DNA from: Gammaproteobacteria bacterium
GTDB taxonomy: Bacteria > Pseudomonadota > Gammaproteobacteria > Nitrosococcales > Methylophagaceae
Length of the DNA stretch: 64,000 bases
Reading direction: 5' to 3'
NCBI GenBank assembly: GCA_014859375.1
Contig: JACUUH010000003.1
Location: 1-64,000, forward strand
Under the pieces are notes generated by a model. The model was not told the origin of the DNA and did not search any database. It was given only the letters and a program-made list of their open reading frames with translations. Positions 27,371 to 37,511 of this stretch are shown here, piece after piece. The translations under genes and the position numbers were made by a program. Within the stretch, counting starts at the first letter, position 1; the number at the start of each line of letters is the position of its first letter.

Positions 27371-29152
27371 TTAAGCCGATATTCCACTGGGTATGGCAGC
27401 TTTGTCTTGAAACTGTAAGCGATGCAATTCAGCATAATGTTGACCTTTTTTAATCAACTCAGCATGGGTGCCTGTTTCAATAATGTGGCCATTATGCATT
27501 ACGATTATGTGATCTGCTTTTTCTATCGTGGATAAACGATGTGCTATGACTAGGGTCGTACGTTGCCTCATCAAACGTTCTAAAGCGGCTTGAATATGGC
27601 GTTCTGCTTCGCTATCTAAAGAAGCGGTTGCTTCATCTAAGATTAAAATTGGCGCATCGCGTAATAAAGCACGAGCAATAGCAATACGCTGGCGTTGTCC
27701 ACCAGATAACAGCACACCATTTTGACCAATTTGAGTGGCCAAGCCTTCAGGCAATGCCTCGATAAAACCCCAGGCATGGGCCGCTTTTGCAGCGGCGATG
27801 ATGTCATTATTTGATACATGTTGTTTTTGACCATAGGCAATGTTATTAGCTACGGTGTCATTAAATAACACAACATTTTGATTGACCAAGGATATCTGCT
27901 GCCTCAGATTAGTCAGGCTTAACTGGTTAATATCAATGCCATCTAGTTCAATCTGACCTGATTCAATGGCATAAAAACGAGCTAATAAACTGACCAGAGT
28001 GGTTTTACCACTGCCAGAATGGCCGACAAAAGCAATTGTTTGCCCAGGTTTTACATGAAATGAAATATCATTGAGAACAGGCTTGTTTTTGCCACCATAA
28101 CTAAAGCTGACATGTTTATATTGGATATCACCTTCAGCACGAGCAATGGTTAAGGTGCCATTATCCTGTTCAGGTTCTTGATCAAGTAAGTTAAAAACAC
28201 TTTGGGCAGCAGCAATACCGGCTTGCAGTTTGGCATTAACTTTAGTTAATCTTTTTAACGGTGTTAGCAGCATGAACATGGCTGTTACAAACGAGATGAA
28301 ACTGCCTACCGAAATTTGTCCGAGCATATCTGGCAACGTTGCCAAATAGATAACACCTGATAAACCTAATACCGAAATAAGTTGGATAATCGGCTGGCTA
28401 ATGGCATTTGTTGTAATCATCTTCATACGTTGGCGACGATTTTGTTGATTGGTTATATCAAAACGTTTGCTTTCATAAGCCTGACTGCCGAAAGTTTTAA
28501 CCTCACGCTGGCCTTCGATGATTTCAGAACAAATATGTCCAACATCGCCCATAGAGCCTTGAATATTTTGACTTATTTTTCTAAAACGTAAACTGATTTT
28601 GATAACGATCAGTGCAATGAGTGGCACAGTCAGTAAAATGATCAATGCCAAGGTGCCGTTAAGATACACCATCCAGGCAAGCAAGCCTAATACTGTCAAA
28701 CTGTCTCGGATAAGTGTCAACACAGCATCAGTTGAGGCTTCAGCTACCTGTTCAACATCGTACAGCAACTTGGACATCAATTGCCCAGAGTTGCTTTGGT
28801 CATAAAAATGCGATGGCAGGGTAATGAGATGGTCAAACATTTGAGCACGTAAGGTTTTAATGACATTACGTGCAATCCAACCTAAACCATATTCGGTCAT
28901 AAAGTTGGCTGCACCGCGTATTAAAAACAGACCGATTAACAGCAATGGGATCAGTTTGATGGTGTCAGGATCACGTTCAACAAAACTGCCATCCATCAGC
29001 GGTTTCATTAATGCTGCCAAACCTGTTTCTGTGCCTGCATATAAAGCCATAGCCAATATAGCCGCGACAAACACTAACCAATACGGTTTTACATAACTGA
29101 GTAAACGGCGATAAATAGTCACCGCATTGATGGGCTGTTGCGTAGGAATCAT
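27371..29152 (-). CDS. msbA: Lipid A export ABC transporter (permease plus ATPase)
   Basis: MsbA flips core-lipid A across the inner membrane. The 593-residue half-transporter has six transmembrane helices (about 1-320) and an ABC ATPase with Walker A GHSGSGKTT, Q-loop, signature LSGGQRQRIA and Walker B LILDEATASLDSEAE. Its position with lpxK and kdsB supports MsbA over other exporters of this family. Its start overlaps the exbD stop by four bases. Confidence 0.94.
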   Translation of the reverse strand: MIPTQQPINAVTIYRRLLSYVKPYWLVFVAAILAMALYAGTETGLAALMKPLMDGSFVERDPDTIKLIPLLLIGLFLIRGAANFMTEYGLGWIARNVIKTLRAQMFDHLITLPSHFYDQSNSGQLMSKLLYDVEQVAEASTDAVLTLIRDSLTVLGLLAWMVYLNGTLALIILLTVPLIALIVIKISLRFRKISQNIQGSMGDVGHICSEIIEGQREVKTFGSQAYESKRFDITNQQNRRQRMKMITTNAISQPIIQLISVLGLSGVIYLATLPDMLGQISVGSFISFVTAMFMLLTPLKRLTKVNAKLQAGIAAAQSVFNLLDQEPEQDNGTLTIARAEGDIQYKHVSFSYGGKNKPVLNDISFHVKPGQTIAFVGHSGSGKTTLVSLLARFYAIESGQIELDGIDINQLSLTNLRQQISLVNQNVVLFNDTVANNIAYGQKQHVSNNDIIAAAKAAHAWGFIEALPEGLATQIGQNGVLLSGGQRQRIAIARALLRDAPILILDEATASLDSEAERHIQAALERLMRQRTTLVIAHRLSTIEKADHIIVMHNGHIIETGTHAELIKKGQHYAELHRLQFQDKAAIPSGISA

Positions 29153-29574
29153 TGTTGTCCGTTATTGGTTTGTCGAGTAGCCAGTGTTAAGCGAGTATAG
29201 CCAAGTGCTTGCGCCGTATCCATTGCTGTGACGATGTATTGGTATTCTGCGCCTGCATCGGCACTGATAATAATGTGAGGATCACGGTTATCACCTACGG
29301 TTCGACCTAATTCAGTCGATAATTGCTCTTTAGTAGGCTTGGTTAAAACTACATTATTAATCGTAAACCTACCATCTGTATTGATTACGATATCAATAGG
29401 ACGTTCTTGTTCAACCAGAGCTTCTCCGGTTGCTTCAGGTAAGTCTACTTTGAGTGAACTTTCACGAATAAAGCTGGTTGAAACCATAAAAAATAATAAT
29501 AGAAGAAATACCACATCAATCATTGGCGTTAGATTGACATCTGGCTCCTCTGGTTTTCTGGGTGATAACTTCAC
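29149..29574 (-). CDS. exbD: Biopolymer transport protein ExbD/TolR family
   Basis: A 141-residue inner-membrane protein with one N-terminal helix preceded by LTPMIDVVFLLLLFFMV, where the aspartate is the proton-pathway residue of ExbD/TolR/MotB-type stators. The rest is periplasmic. It pairs with the ExbB homologue upstream (four-base overlap). As there is no TonB or TolA nearby, the device it energises is unknown; the same pair precedes lpxK in pseudomonads. Confidence 0.9.
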   Translation of the reverse strand: MKLSPRKPEEPDVNLTPMIDVVFLLLLFFMVSTSFIRESSLKVDLPEATGEALVEQERPIDIVINTDGRFTINNVVLTKPTKEQLSTELGRTVGDNRDPHIIISADAGAEYQYIVTAMDTAQALGYTRLTLATRQTNNGQQ

Positions 29575-30245
29575 TTTTCAGTCACTCGATTGACGTCATG
29601 AGCTTGATCGGTTTGGATCATACCCTCATCCAGATCGAATGAACGTTGACCATGTAAGATTTCGATTAATTTCATCGCTTGTTCTTCCATATCAACCACG
29701 AGGATATTAATTTTTCCTCGGAAATAGCGATAGAAAATAAGACTAGGAATGGCGATGACCAAGCCGGCTGCAGTTGTTATCAATGCCTCAGAAATACCAC
29801 CGGCCAAGGTTTCAGGGTTACCGACACCTTGGGCAGTGATAACTGCAAACACTTTAATCATGCCGATAACGGTACCTAGTAAGCCGAGTAGTGGTGAGAC
29901 GGCTGCAATCGTGCCAAGCGTATTAAGGTTGCGTTCTAATTCCAAGGTGACATGTCTACCAACGTCTTCGATACCTTCTTTGGTAATGTCTCGCGTGCAA
30001 TCACGATGTACTAAACCTGCAGCTAGAATTTGACCTAAAGGTGAGTTATTGCGCATGGCTTTGATGCGATTATCGTCAACTTGTTTATAACGCAGCCATT
30101 GCCAAATCTGAGTCAGAAGATCAGGTGGCGATATCCGCTTGGCTTGCAAACTCCAGAAACGTTCGGCAATGATCGCCATTGCAAGTACAAGGCAAATAAA
30201 CAGTGGAAACATTAATAATCCACCGGCTTTAAATAGCTCTAACAT
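29571..30245 (-). CDS. exbB: Biopolymer transport protein ExbB/TolQ family (MotA-like)
   Basis: A protein of about 224 residues with three membrane segments: one near the N-terminus (LLMFPLFICLVLAMAIIAE) and two after the cytoplasmic domain. These include the conserved TLGTIAAVSPLLGLLGTVIG and GGISEALITTAAGLVIAIP. It forms the proton-channel stator with ExbD. The ATG at 30245 is preferred over a TTG at 30260. It begins a tightly packed set exbB-exbD-msbA-lpxK-trm112-kdsB. Confidence 0.9.
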   Translation of the reverse strand: MLELFKAGGLLMFPLFICLVLAMAIIAERFWSLQAKRISPPDLLTQIWQWLRYKQVDDNRIKAMRNNSPLGQILAAGLVHRDCTRDITKEGIEDVGRHVTLELERNLNTLGTIAAVSPLLGLLGTVIGMIKVFAVITAQGVGNPETLAGGISEALITTAAGLVIAIPSLIFYRYFRGKINILVVDMEEQAMKLIEILHGQRSFDLDEGMIQTDQAHDVNRVTEK

Positions 30246-30299
30246 AAAGTTGCATCTCAATGACCAATAAAACTGCGACCATGATACGTGAAAATGATC

Positions 30300-32579
30300 T
30301 TAGTCTGTAGCATCAGGCTGCTGAGTCCAGATTTTTCGTGCTTGCTGACGCCATCCAATCACGTCATTTAATTTGTCATCATTAAATTTGACTAAAATTG
30401 CGCCATGATCGGCACTGTTGGCAACACGAGCGCCAGCATGTTGATAGCGTGTCACAACCTCCTTCGCAGGAAAATGATAGCGATTGGCATAACCTACAGG
30501 AAATAAAACAGTATGTGGCTGAACCTGTTCGATAAAAGCTGCACTTGATGAGGTTTTACTGCCATGATGCGGTGCAACTAATAGAGATGAATTTAGCGTA
30601 TTACCATAGCGTTTAACCAAGCGTTGTTCAGTCTTAAATTCAATATCACCTGGCAATAATACACTGCCACTAGCGGCTGATACTTTGAGTACACACGATA
30701 AATTATTGTCACTATCCATATCATCTGGATAGGGATTTAACATAGAAAATGTGATGCCATCCCATATCCATGATTGGCCAGCGAGGCAGGGCTGAGATCT
30801 GCTAAATAGATCGGGATCACTGCTATAAATCTGGTCGATAGTGAAGGCATCAATCAAGGCTTGTGCACCGCCTTTATGATCATTATCGCCATGACTCACT
30901 ATTAAGCTATCTATATGTGAGATCCCTTGATGTTTTAAAAAAGGGCTAACAATCGTCTTGCCACTATCAAAACTGTCACTGAATTTGGGGCCTGTATCAA
31001 ATACTAAGGTATGGTGCTGTGTTTGTATCACCGCCGATAACCCTTGCCCGACATCTAATAAATAAAACCAGAAAGTATTTGCTTGCGGTCGCTCAGGACT
31101 TGTCAGAAAAAGAGGTGCGAAACCAACAAATCCTAACCATTTGGCTGGCGTCGCCTTGGGCATTAATAAAATGATTGTGGCAATGATAATACTTAGCCAA
31201 TGGAAAAATGACAGTTGAGGACCAGACCACGATGCAAGTGGTAATGTACCAAGGTAAGTCAGTATTAGCCAAAAATGGCTGAGTAAACTATCGGCAATTT
31301 GAAATAACACGATACCAAGCGGCTCTATAACCCACATAATGACAGAGGCGAGTAATACAAGAGGCACAATAATAAAGCTGATGAAGGGCACAGCTATTAA
31401 ATTGGCTAGTGGTGCAATGAGCGAGGTTTGCATGAAAAATAGCAATAATAAGGGGCTGATGCCTAAAGCAATTAAATAATGTATTTTTAGCCATTGCCAT
31501 ACTATGGCTGGGAAACGATTCTGACTGACAAAAATAATAATGGCGACAGCGCTAAATGATAACCACAGACCAGCAGACAAGATCGATAATGGATCCCATA
31601 TTAAAACCAGAAACAAACTTAACGCTAAAATGCGTTTGGTATCAATAGGTCTTCTAATAAGCAAAGCCAACATCGCGGTGGCAACCATGATTAATGCACG
31701 TTGGGTTGGCAGCGAAAAACCCGCCATAGCAGCATAAAACAATGCTGTAATAAAGCCTGCAATTGCCCCCATTTCATTGGCAGATAATAGTAATAAATTG
31801 GCAGATCGTAATGACCATAATCGACGAAAGCAGACAAAGCCAATCATCGCTGCCAACCCAATATGTAAACCGGATATAGCTAATAAATGTGCAGTACCTG
31901 TTGCACGTAATGTCTGCCATTGAGTTTGACTTATATCGTTTTTAATGCCGGTAGTCAGTCCCTGGATAAGGCCATAAAACTGACTGTCTTCTAGGTGGAA
32001 TTTGATCTTATCAGCTAAGTTTTGTCTGAGTTTATTGATCGAATAAAATGGTGGGTTAGCTAGTTTATGATTAGTGTCGGCTGTGCGAACATAAGCCGTT
32101 GCGCCAATATGATGTTGAAATAGCCACCCTTCATAATCAAAGCCACCGGGATTCATAGTGCCATAGGGCTGTTTTAACTTAACGCGCAGCTGCCAGCTTT
32201 CACCGGCAGTTAGCCTATCAGGTAAAGGTGAATACCACGATATGCTGAGTCGTTTAGGTAAGGCGTATTGCGAAGATGGAATCGGACTAAATTCAAAGCG
32301 AATTTTGTGTTGATCTCGTACAGGGACGGTTGCAATAATGCCTTTTATGGTCAATTCTTGTCCTGCTAAATTAGGTGATAAACGATCATTGATGATCTGA
32401 TGACTGTAGAATAGACACCACAACATGCCTAAACTTGCAATGGCGAGATAGCGCGTTGGCGCAAACCTTACTAACACCAGGGCGGGAATAGTTAGCCACA
32501 GATAGTTAGCCGAAGGTAAATCAGCAAGCTGTAATAGCAAAGCACATCCCAGTGCAAATGACATAGCAGTTTTAATCAT
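30300..32579 (-). CDS. comEC: DNA internalisation protein ComEC/Rec2
   Basis: The inner-membrane channel that imports single-stranded DNA in natural transformation. The 759-residue protein has an N-terminal DUF4131/OB region, a multi-helix Competence domain (GTAHLLAISGLHIGL is diagnostic) and a C-terminal metallo-beta-lactamase domain with LDVGQGLSAVI, SHGDNDHKGG and APHHGSKTSSS, the metal-binding motifs of a putative nuclease. Its presence, intact, implies that DNA uptake could occur if the other competence genes are present elsewhere. Confidence 0.94.
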   Translation of the reverse strand: MIKTAMSFALGCALLLQLADLPSANYLWLTIPALVLVRFAPTRYLAIASLGMLWCLFYSHQIINDRLSPNLAGQELTIKGIIATVPVRDQHKIRFEFSPIPSSQYALPKRLSISWYSPLPDRLTAGESWQLRVKLKQPYGTMNPGGFDYEGWLFQHHIGATAYVRTADTNHKLANPPFYSINKLRQNLADKIKFHLEDSQFYGLIQGLTTGIKNDISQTQWQTLRATGTAHLLAISGLHIGLAAMIGFVCFRRLWSLRSANLLLLSANEMGAIAGFITALFYAAMAGFSLPTQRALIMVATAMLALLIRRPIDTKRILALSLFLVLIWDPLSILSAGLWLSFSAVAIIIFVSQNRFPAIVWQWLKIHYLIALGISPLLLLFFMQTSLIAPLANLIAVPFISFIIVPLVLLASVIMWVIEPLGIVLFQIADSLLSHFWLILTYLGTLPLASWSGPQLSFFHWLSIIIATIILLMPKATPAKWLGFVGFAPLFLTSPERPQANTFWFYLLDVGQGLSAVIQTQHHTLVFDTGPKFSDSFDSGKTIVSPFLKHQGISHIDSLIVSHGDNDHKGGAQALIDAFTIDQIYSSDPDLFSRSQPCLAGQSWIWDGITFSMLNPYPDDMDSDNNLSCVLKVSAASGSVLLPGDIEFKTEQRLVKRYGNTLNSSLLVAPHHGSKTSSSAAFIEQVQPHTVLFPVGYANRYHFPAKEVVTRYQHAGARVANSADHGAILVKFNDDKLNDVIGWRQQARKIWTQQPDATD

Positions 32580-32624
32580 ATATCCCTATAATGGCGACCG
32601 ACTTAATAATCAAGATGACAGTGA

Positions 32625-33158
32625 ATGCCACGTAAGTTCCTTAAACGCATCATGCCTGATCATAAAACAATGCGTGACCATCCGCATCTGCAAAAATTCG
32701 GGCAACTACTTGCTGAGCCCAAAATATGGCATTTGAATCGCCGGTCGGTCGCTGGTGGACTTGCTTTGGGGTTATTTATTGCCTTTATGCCAATACTCGG
32801 CCAAATGTTTGTTGCAGCAGCTTTAGCAATTGTCTTTCGCGTCAATTTACCTATTGCTGTGATGGGAGTTTGGGTAACTAATCCATTAACCTTGGCACCT
32901 CTTTATTATTTTACTTATAAAATTGGTGCATGGCTTCTGGGTATTCCTGTTGGGCACTATGCTTTTCAGATGTCTTGGGAATGGTTTAGCGGTGAGTTTC
33001 TATTAATATGGCAACCACTTGTTCTGGGAAGTTTGATCTGCGCGGTTATGGCTGCAGTATTGAGTATTATCTTTGTAAGGCTGGCATGGCGTTTAATCGT
33101 TATTCGTAGCTGGTTATTACGACAACGTAAAAATAAAAAACCAGATATCAACTCGTAG
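32625..33158 (+). CDS. DUF2062 membrane protein
   Basis: A 177-residue protein with the DUF2062 core: [19 protein letters not shown], then a hydrophobic stretch and [18 protein letters not shown], and two more membrane segments ending in a basic tail. It is divergent from comEC and overlaps the end of lolD by 11 bases in convergent orientation. It sits between comEC and the lol genes, as in pseudomonads. No function is known. Confidence 0.88.
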   Translation: MPRKFLKRIMPDHKTMRDHPHLQKFGQLLAEPKIWHLNRRSVAGGLALGLFIAFMPILGQMFVAAALAIVFRVNLPIAVMGVWVTNPLTLAPLYYFTYKIGAWLLGIPVGHYAFQMSWEWFSGEFLLIWQPLVLGSLICAVMAAVLSIIFVRLAWRLIVIRSWLLRQRKNKKPDINS

Positions 33159-33831
33159 ACAAATAGCCATCAATCAGCGTTAAGGTTTTATCCATTCTGG
33201 CAGCAAGTTCAATGTCATGGGTCACAATCACTAACGCGGTACCAAACCTTGCATTTAATTCCAAAATTAAATCAAAAATAGTTTGGGCAGTACGATGATC
33301 TAAATTTCCCGTTGGTTCATCAGCCAACAAACAGTCAGGTTGAGTAATCAGAGCGCGAGCTAATGCAGCACGTTGACGCTCACCACCCGATAATTCACTT
33401 GGTTTATGAAGCAGACGATGTCCAAGTCCTACTTGTACAAGTAGGTCAGATGCTTGTTGCTGAGCCTGTTTTGGTGTTATCCCTGAAATAACGAGTGGCA
33501 TTGCAACATTTTCAACAGCTGTAAATTCGGGCAATAAATGATGAAATTGATACACAAAGCCCAGACTTTGATTTCGCAATTTGCTTAATGCGTTTACCGA
33601 TAGGTTATTGATGTCTTGACCATGAATTAACACTTGGCCTTGCGTCGGTTCATCCAAGCCACCGAGTAAATGTAACAAGGTACTTTTGCCCGAGCCAGAA
33701 CTACCGACGATGGCCAATCTATCGCCCTTATTAACAGTTAAATTAATATCCGTTAACACGTCAGTTTTTAAATTGCCATCAGCAAATTGCTTGGCAAGAT
33801 GTTGGCATTGAAGCACACTAGAATTAGTCAT
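33148..33831 (-). CDS. lolD: Lipoprotein-releasing ABC transporter, ATPase subunit
   Basis: LolD powers extraction of outer-membrane lipoproteins from the inner membrane for LolA. The 227 residues carry Walker [10 protein letters not shown], signature [15 protein letters not shown] and Walker [13 protein letters not shown]. The LolD-type [19 protein letters not shown] is also present. The frame is open further upstream, but the ATG at 33831 gives the family start and overlaps the permease stop by eight bases. Confidence 0.95.
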   Translation of the reverse strand: MTNSSVLQCQHLAKQFADGNLKTDVLTDINLTVNKGDRLAIVGSSGSGKSTLLHLLGGLDEPTQGQVLIHGQDINNLSVNALSKLRNQSLGFVYQFHHLLPEFTAVENVAMPLVISGITPKQAQQQASDLLVQVGLGHRLLHKPSELSGGERQRAALARALITQPDCLLADEPTGNLDHRTAQTIFDLILELNARFGTALVIVTHDIELAARMDKTLTLIDGYLSTS

Positions 33832-35071
33832 AGCGTAATGCCTCCGCAGGGCGAATTTTTGCTGCTCGCCAAGATGGGTAGATTGTTGATAGCAAGGATA
33901 AAATAAAAGAGGTAATGCCAATAACAGTGACATCACTCCACTGCAAATCAGATGGCAAACTACTAATGTAATAGACATCGGCTGGCAAAAAGTTATAGCC
34001 CAACATATTTTCTAAGCTGGCGATAATGGTTTCAACATTGAGTGCTAAAGTAACCCCACCAATAACACCAATCAAGGTGCCAAACAATCCAATCAAGGTG
34101 CCTTGTACCATGAACACCGCCATAATATCGCGTGGTGTCATACCCAAGGTGCGTAATATCGCAATATCAGCCTGTTTATCCGTTACCATCATGATTAATG
34201 TTGAAACAATATTAAATGCGGCAACAGCAACAATCAGTAGCAAAATAACAAACATCACAGTTTTTTCTGTTTTTAATGCACGAAAAAAATTAGCATGCTG
34301 GTAAGTCCAGTCGGCCGCTAGATACGTAGCTGGTAGGGTTGCCAGCAACTCTCTGGTAATACGAGGCGCTTGATAAACATCATCATATTCTAAACGTAGC
34401 CCTGATACCTTGCCTTGAATTCGAAATAATTTCGCGGCATCACTGACATTCATAATCGCAAGACCGCTGTCGTATTCATACATGCCGATTTCAAATACAC
34501 CAACGACATTGAGTCGTTTTAAACGTGGTATCACGCCAGCCGGAGTAGGCGTGACATGAGGGGTGATCATAGTGATCTTGTCGCCAGTACTGACACCCAT
34601 CGCCATCGCCAGATCTTTACCTAAGATGATGCCAAAACTGCCTTGTTTAAGATCATCAAATTGACCTTGGATAATTTTGTCACCGATAGTAGAAACGTGT
34701 CTTTCAAGTTGAGGATCAACACCTCTAACCAAGGTACCTCGAACGCGACTGCCTTGGCTTAACATAGCCTGACCTTCGACAAAGGGTGCTGAATCAAGTA
34801 AGTCAGGGTAGTCTTTCACTAGCTGTTGTAGTTCACGCCAATCTTGTAATGTACCGTCAGCTCCGGTGATAAAGGCATGTGATGTCATGCCTAAAATACG
34901 TTCGCGTAATTCTTTTTCAAAGCCATTCATAACCGATAACACCGTGATTAATGCAGCAACACCAAGTGCGACACCAAACATGGACGTTAAGGATATAAAT
35001 GAGATGAAATGATTTCGGCGTTTAGCGCGGGTATAGCGTAGGCCGATGAAGACACTTAAAGGTCTAAACAT
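33824..35071 (-). CDS. Lipoprotein-releasing ABC transporter permease, LolC/LolE family
   Basis: A 415-residue MacB-fold permease: an N-terminal membrane helix ([21 protein letters not shown]), a large periplasmic domain, then three helices near the C-terminus, with the family's [22 protein letters not shown]. It starts [20 protein letters not shown], a typical LolC/E beginning. Only one permease accompanies lolD here; E. coli has lolC and lolE. It may be a LolF-type subunit that works as a homodimer, or a second permease may lie elsewhere. Confidence 0.92.
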   Translation of the reverse strand: MFRPLSVFIGLRYTRAKRRNHFISFISLTSMFGVALGVAALITVLSVMNGFEKELRERILGMTSHAFITGADGTLQDWRELQQLVKDYPDLLDSAPFVEGQAMLSQGSRVRGTLVRGVDPQLERHVSTIGDKIIQGQFDDLKQGSFGIILGKDLAMAMGVSTGDKITMITPHVTPTPAGVIPRLKRLNVVGVFEIGMYEYDSGLAIMNVSDAAKLFRIQGKVSGLRLEYDDVYQAPRITRELLATLPATYLAADWTYQHANFFRALKTEKTVMFVILLLIVAVAAFNIVSTLIMMVTDKQADIAILRTLGMTPRDIMAVFMVQGTLIGLFGTLIGVIGGVTLALNVETIIASLENMLGYNFLPADVYYISSLPSDLQWSDVTVIGITSFILSLLSTIYPSWRAAKIRPAEALRYD

Positions 35072-35110
35072 AGAATTTGATTACTTCAAAGAGTGAGTGA
35101 ACGTGTAAGT

Positions 35111-35134
35111 GCTGTCTAGGACATGCTAGACAGC
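35111..35134. terminator. Hairpin between rpiA and the Lol permease gene
   Basis: GCTGTCTAG (35111-35119) pairs perfectly with CTAGACAGC (35126-35134) across a 6-nt loop, 15 bases beyond the rpiA stop. No T-run follows in either direction, so terminator function is possible but unproven. Confidence 0.45.
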
Positions 35135-35148
35135 GCATAGTTTCACTA

Positions 35149-35820
35149 TTATTCTGCGTAAACGGTTTTAGTACCAGAGCCACTACCTAGTAATAAAACA
35201 TCAGCAGGACGCATTGCAAATAAGCCATTGGTGACGACACCAACGATATTATTTAATTCTTTTTCTAATTTAATCGGTTCCATGATGTCCCAGCCATGCA
35301 CATCCAGGATCACGTTGCTGTTATCAGTGATAAAACCTTGACGGTAAACAGGTTGTCCACCCATTTTGACGATTTCACGCGCGACATAGCTGCGCGCCAT
35401 TGGCACAACTTCAACCGGTAGAGGAAATTTACCTAATACATCGACTAATTTACTTTCATCAGCGATACAGACAAATTTATCTGCGGCTGCTGCGATAATT
35501 TTTTCGCGTGTTAACGCACCACCACCACCTTTGATTAAGGTTAATTGGTGATTTGATTCATCAGCGCCATCAACATAAACTGCTACGTTGCCTACTTCAT
35601 TCAAATCAAACACATGAATGCCATGCTCTTGCAAACGTTTCGTAGAAACAATCGAACTGGAAACAGCACCTTCAATACGCCCTTTGATGGTTGCGAGCGC
35701 GTCAATAAAGTGATTTACGGTTGAGCCTGTGCCTACACCGACAACACCATCAGTTGTGATATGTTCAAGTGCAGCCCAAGCTGCTTGTTTCTTCATTTCA
35801 TCAGCGGTCATTTGCTTCAT
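35149..35820 (-). CDS. rpiA: Ribose-5-phosphate isomerase A
   Basis: Interconverts ribose 5-phosphate and ribulose 5-phosphate in the non-oxidative pentose phosphate pathway. The 223-residue protein shows the phosphate-binding [15 protein letters not shown], the substrate loop VDGADESN and the [12 protein letters not shown] segment with the catalytic acid region. The length matches the usual 219-220. It is divergent from ilvA across a short region with an inverted repeat. Confidence 0.96.
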   Translation of the reverse strand: MKQMTADEMKKQAAWAALEHITTDGVVGVGTGSTVNHFIDALATIKGRIEGAVSSSIVSTKRLQEHGIHVFDLNEVGNVAVYVDGADESNHQLTLIKGGGGALTREKIIAAAADKFVCIADESKLVDVLGKFPLPVEVVPMARSYVAREIVKMGGQPVYRQGFITDNSNVILDVHGWDIMEPIKLEKELNNIVGVVTNGLFAMRPADVLLLGSGSGTKTVYAE

Positions 35821-35826
35821 CCTTAT

Positions 35827-35855
35827 TTGTTTAGAGTGAATTTTATCCTAAACAA
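35827..35855. promoter_or_regulatory. Inverted repeat in the rpiA/ilvA divergent region
   Basis: TTGTTTA (35827-35833) and TAAACAA (35849-35855) form 7-bp arms around 15 bases, directly upstream of rpiA and about 85 bp before ilvA. The spacing of the half-sites (22 bp between their centres, two helical turns) suits a dimeric regulator. No regulator can be named. Confidence 0.35.
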
Positions 35856-35939
35856 TTATAGAGATAAATGAGTGGCAATGGTAACGTTACACGATTGATC
35901 AAGAAAATTAATGTTATTTACCTAAGAACTAATGATGCA

Positions 35940-37454
35940 ATGCTGAACAAATATGTAGAGAAAATCCTAACGTCACACGTTTATGATGTGGCTATAGAAA
36001 CGCCGTTAGATGTGATGCCAAGGTTGTCACAGCACCTTGATAATACAATTCTGCTCAAACGAGAAGATTTACAGCCAGTGTTTTCATTCAAGTTACGTGG
36101 TGCGTATAACCGAATGAGTCAGTTGTCTGTTGAAGAATCAAGAGCGGGAGTGTTAGCCGCATCTGCAGGTAATCATGCCCAAGGTGTGGCATTGGCAGCT
36201 AAAAAAATGGCTATTTCTGCATTAATCGTAATGCCAAAAACGACACCGGCGATCAAGGTTGACGCTGTTCGAGCTTATGGCGCGGAGATTGTTCTTCATG
36301 GCAATAGTTATGATGATGCTTATAGCTATGCTTTAGAACTGTCTAAAAAACAGGGTCGCACCTTTATTCATCCCTATGACGATCCTGACGTCATTGCCGG
36401 CCAAGGTACGATTGCAATGGAGATCTTGCGCCAACATGCGGATCCGATCCATGCGGTCTTTATTCCAGTTGGTGGCGGTGGCTTGATTGCGGGTATGTCG
36501 GCTTATATCAAAGCAATCAGACCCGAAATTAAAGTGATTGGCGTTGAATCAGATGATGCAGCCAGTATGAAAGCAGCATTAGAGGCCGATCAACGTGTCA
36601 TTTTAGAGCAAGTTGGCTTATTTGCTGATGGTACAGCGGTTAAACAGGTTGGTGCTGAACCGTTTAGAATCGCTCGCAAAACAGTCGATGAAATAGTCAC
36701 AGTAGATAGCGATGAATTATGTGCGGCTATTATGGATATATTTGACGACACACGTTCAATTGCCGAGCCTTCTGGCGCGTTAGCCGTTGCTGGTGCTAAA
36801 AAATACATTGCGCGTGAACAGCTTCAAGGCCAAACGATAGTGGTTATCGATAGTGGTGCTAATATTAATTTTGATCGTCTACGTCACGTTGCTGAACGAG
36901 CTGAATTAGGTGAGCGCCGGGAAGTGCTATTTGCAACGACGATAGATGAAAAACCAGGGAGTTTTAAACAGTTTTGCCAGGCATTATCTGATCGCAGTAT
37001 TACCGAATTTAATTATCGTTATGCTGACAATCAACAAGCCCATGTGTTTGTTGGTGTGCGACTTAGTGGTGGTGATAGCGAACGGCAAGCCTTATTCAAA
37101 AGCCTGGATGATGCAGGCTACGATTGGGTTGATTTTAGTGACAATGAGATGGCAAAGCTGCATGTGCGTTATATGGTTGGTGGCCATGCTCCCCAAGTTG
37201 AACATGAACAGCTTTATCGTTTCGAATTTCCTGAACGGCCAGGTGCCTTACTTCGTTTCTTAACACGGGTTGGACATCGTTGGAATATCAGTCTATTCCA
37301 CTATCGCAATCATGGTGCAGCTTATGGTCGCGTATTAGTTGGTGTTCAAGTAAAAGATGATGATCAAACTGAGTTTCAAGCTTTCTTAGATGCATTAGGT
37401 TACACATTTACACAAGAAACCAAAAACCCTGCTTATGAAATGTTTCTGAAGTAG
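35940..37454 (+). CDS. ilvA: Threonine ammonia-lyase, biosynthetic
   Basis: Deaminates threonine to 2-oxobutanoate, the first committed step of isoleucine synthesis. It has a PLP-dependent catalytic domain with the Schiff-base lysine in SFKLRGAYN, the glycine-rich PVGGGGLIAG loop, and two C-terminal ACT-like regulatory domains (about 325-504), expected to bind isoleucine or valine. The frame is open from 35868, but the ATG at 35940 gives MLNKYVEKILTSHVYDVA, the usual start in related proteins, and a normal length of 504. Confidence 0.95.
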   Translation: MLNKYVEKILTSHVYDVAIETPLDVMPRLSQHLDNTILLKREDLQPVFSFKLRGAYNRMSQLSVEESRAGVLAASAGNHAQGVALAAKKMAISALIVMPKTTPAIKVDAVRAYGAEIVLHGNSYDDAYSYALELSKKQGRTFIHPYDDPDVIAGQGTIAMEILRQHADPIHAVFIPVGGGGLIAGMSAYIKAIRPEIKVIGVESDDAASMKAALEADQRVILEQVGLFADGTAVKQVGAEPFRIARKTVDEIVTVDSDELCAAIMDIFDDTRSIAEPSGALAVAGAKKYIAREQLQGQTIVVIDSGANINFDRLRHVAERAELGERREVLFATTIDEKPGSFKQFCQALSDRSITEFNYRYADNQQAHVFVGVRLSGGDSERQALFKSLDDAGYDWVDFSDNEMAKLHVRYMVGGHAPQVEHEQLYRFEFPERPGALLRFLTRVGHRWNISLFHYRNHGAAYGRVLVGVQVKDDDQTEFQAFLDALGYTFTQETKNPAYEMFLK

Positions 37455-37511
37455 TATGATTCAACTATGCCAGGTTATAAAGTGACTGGATGATGGATTA
37501 AGGAATTCAAT

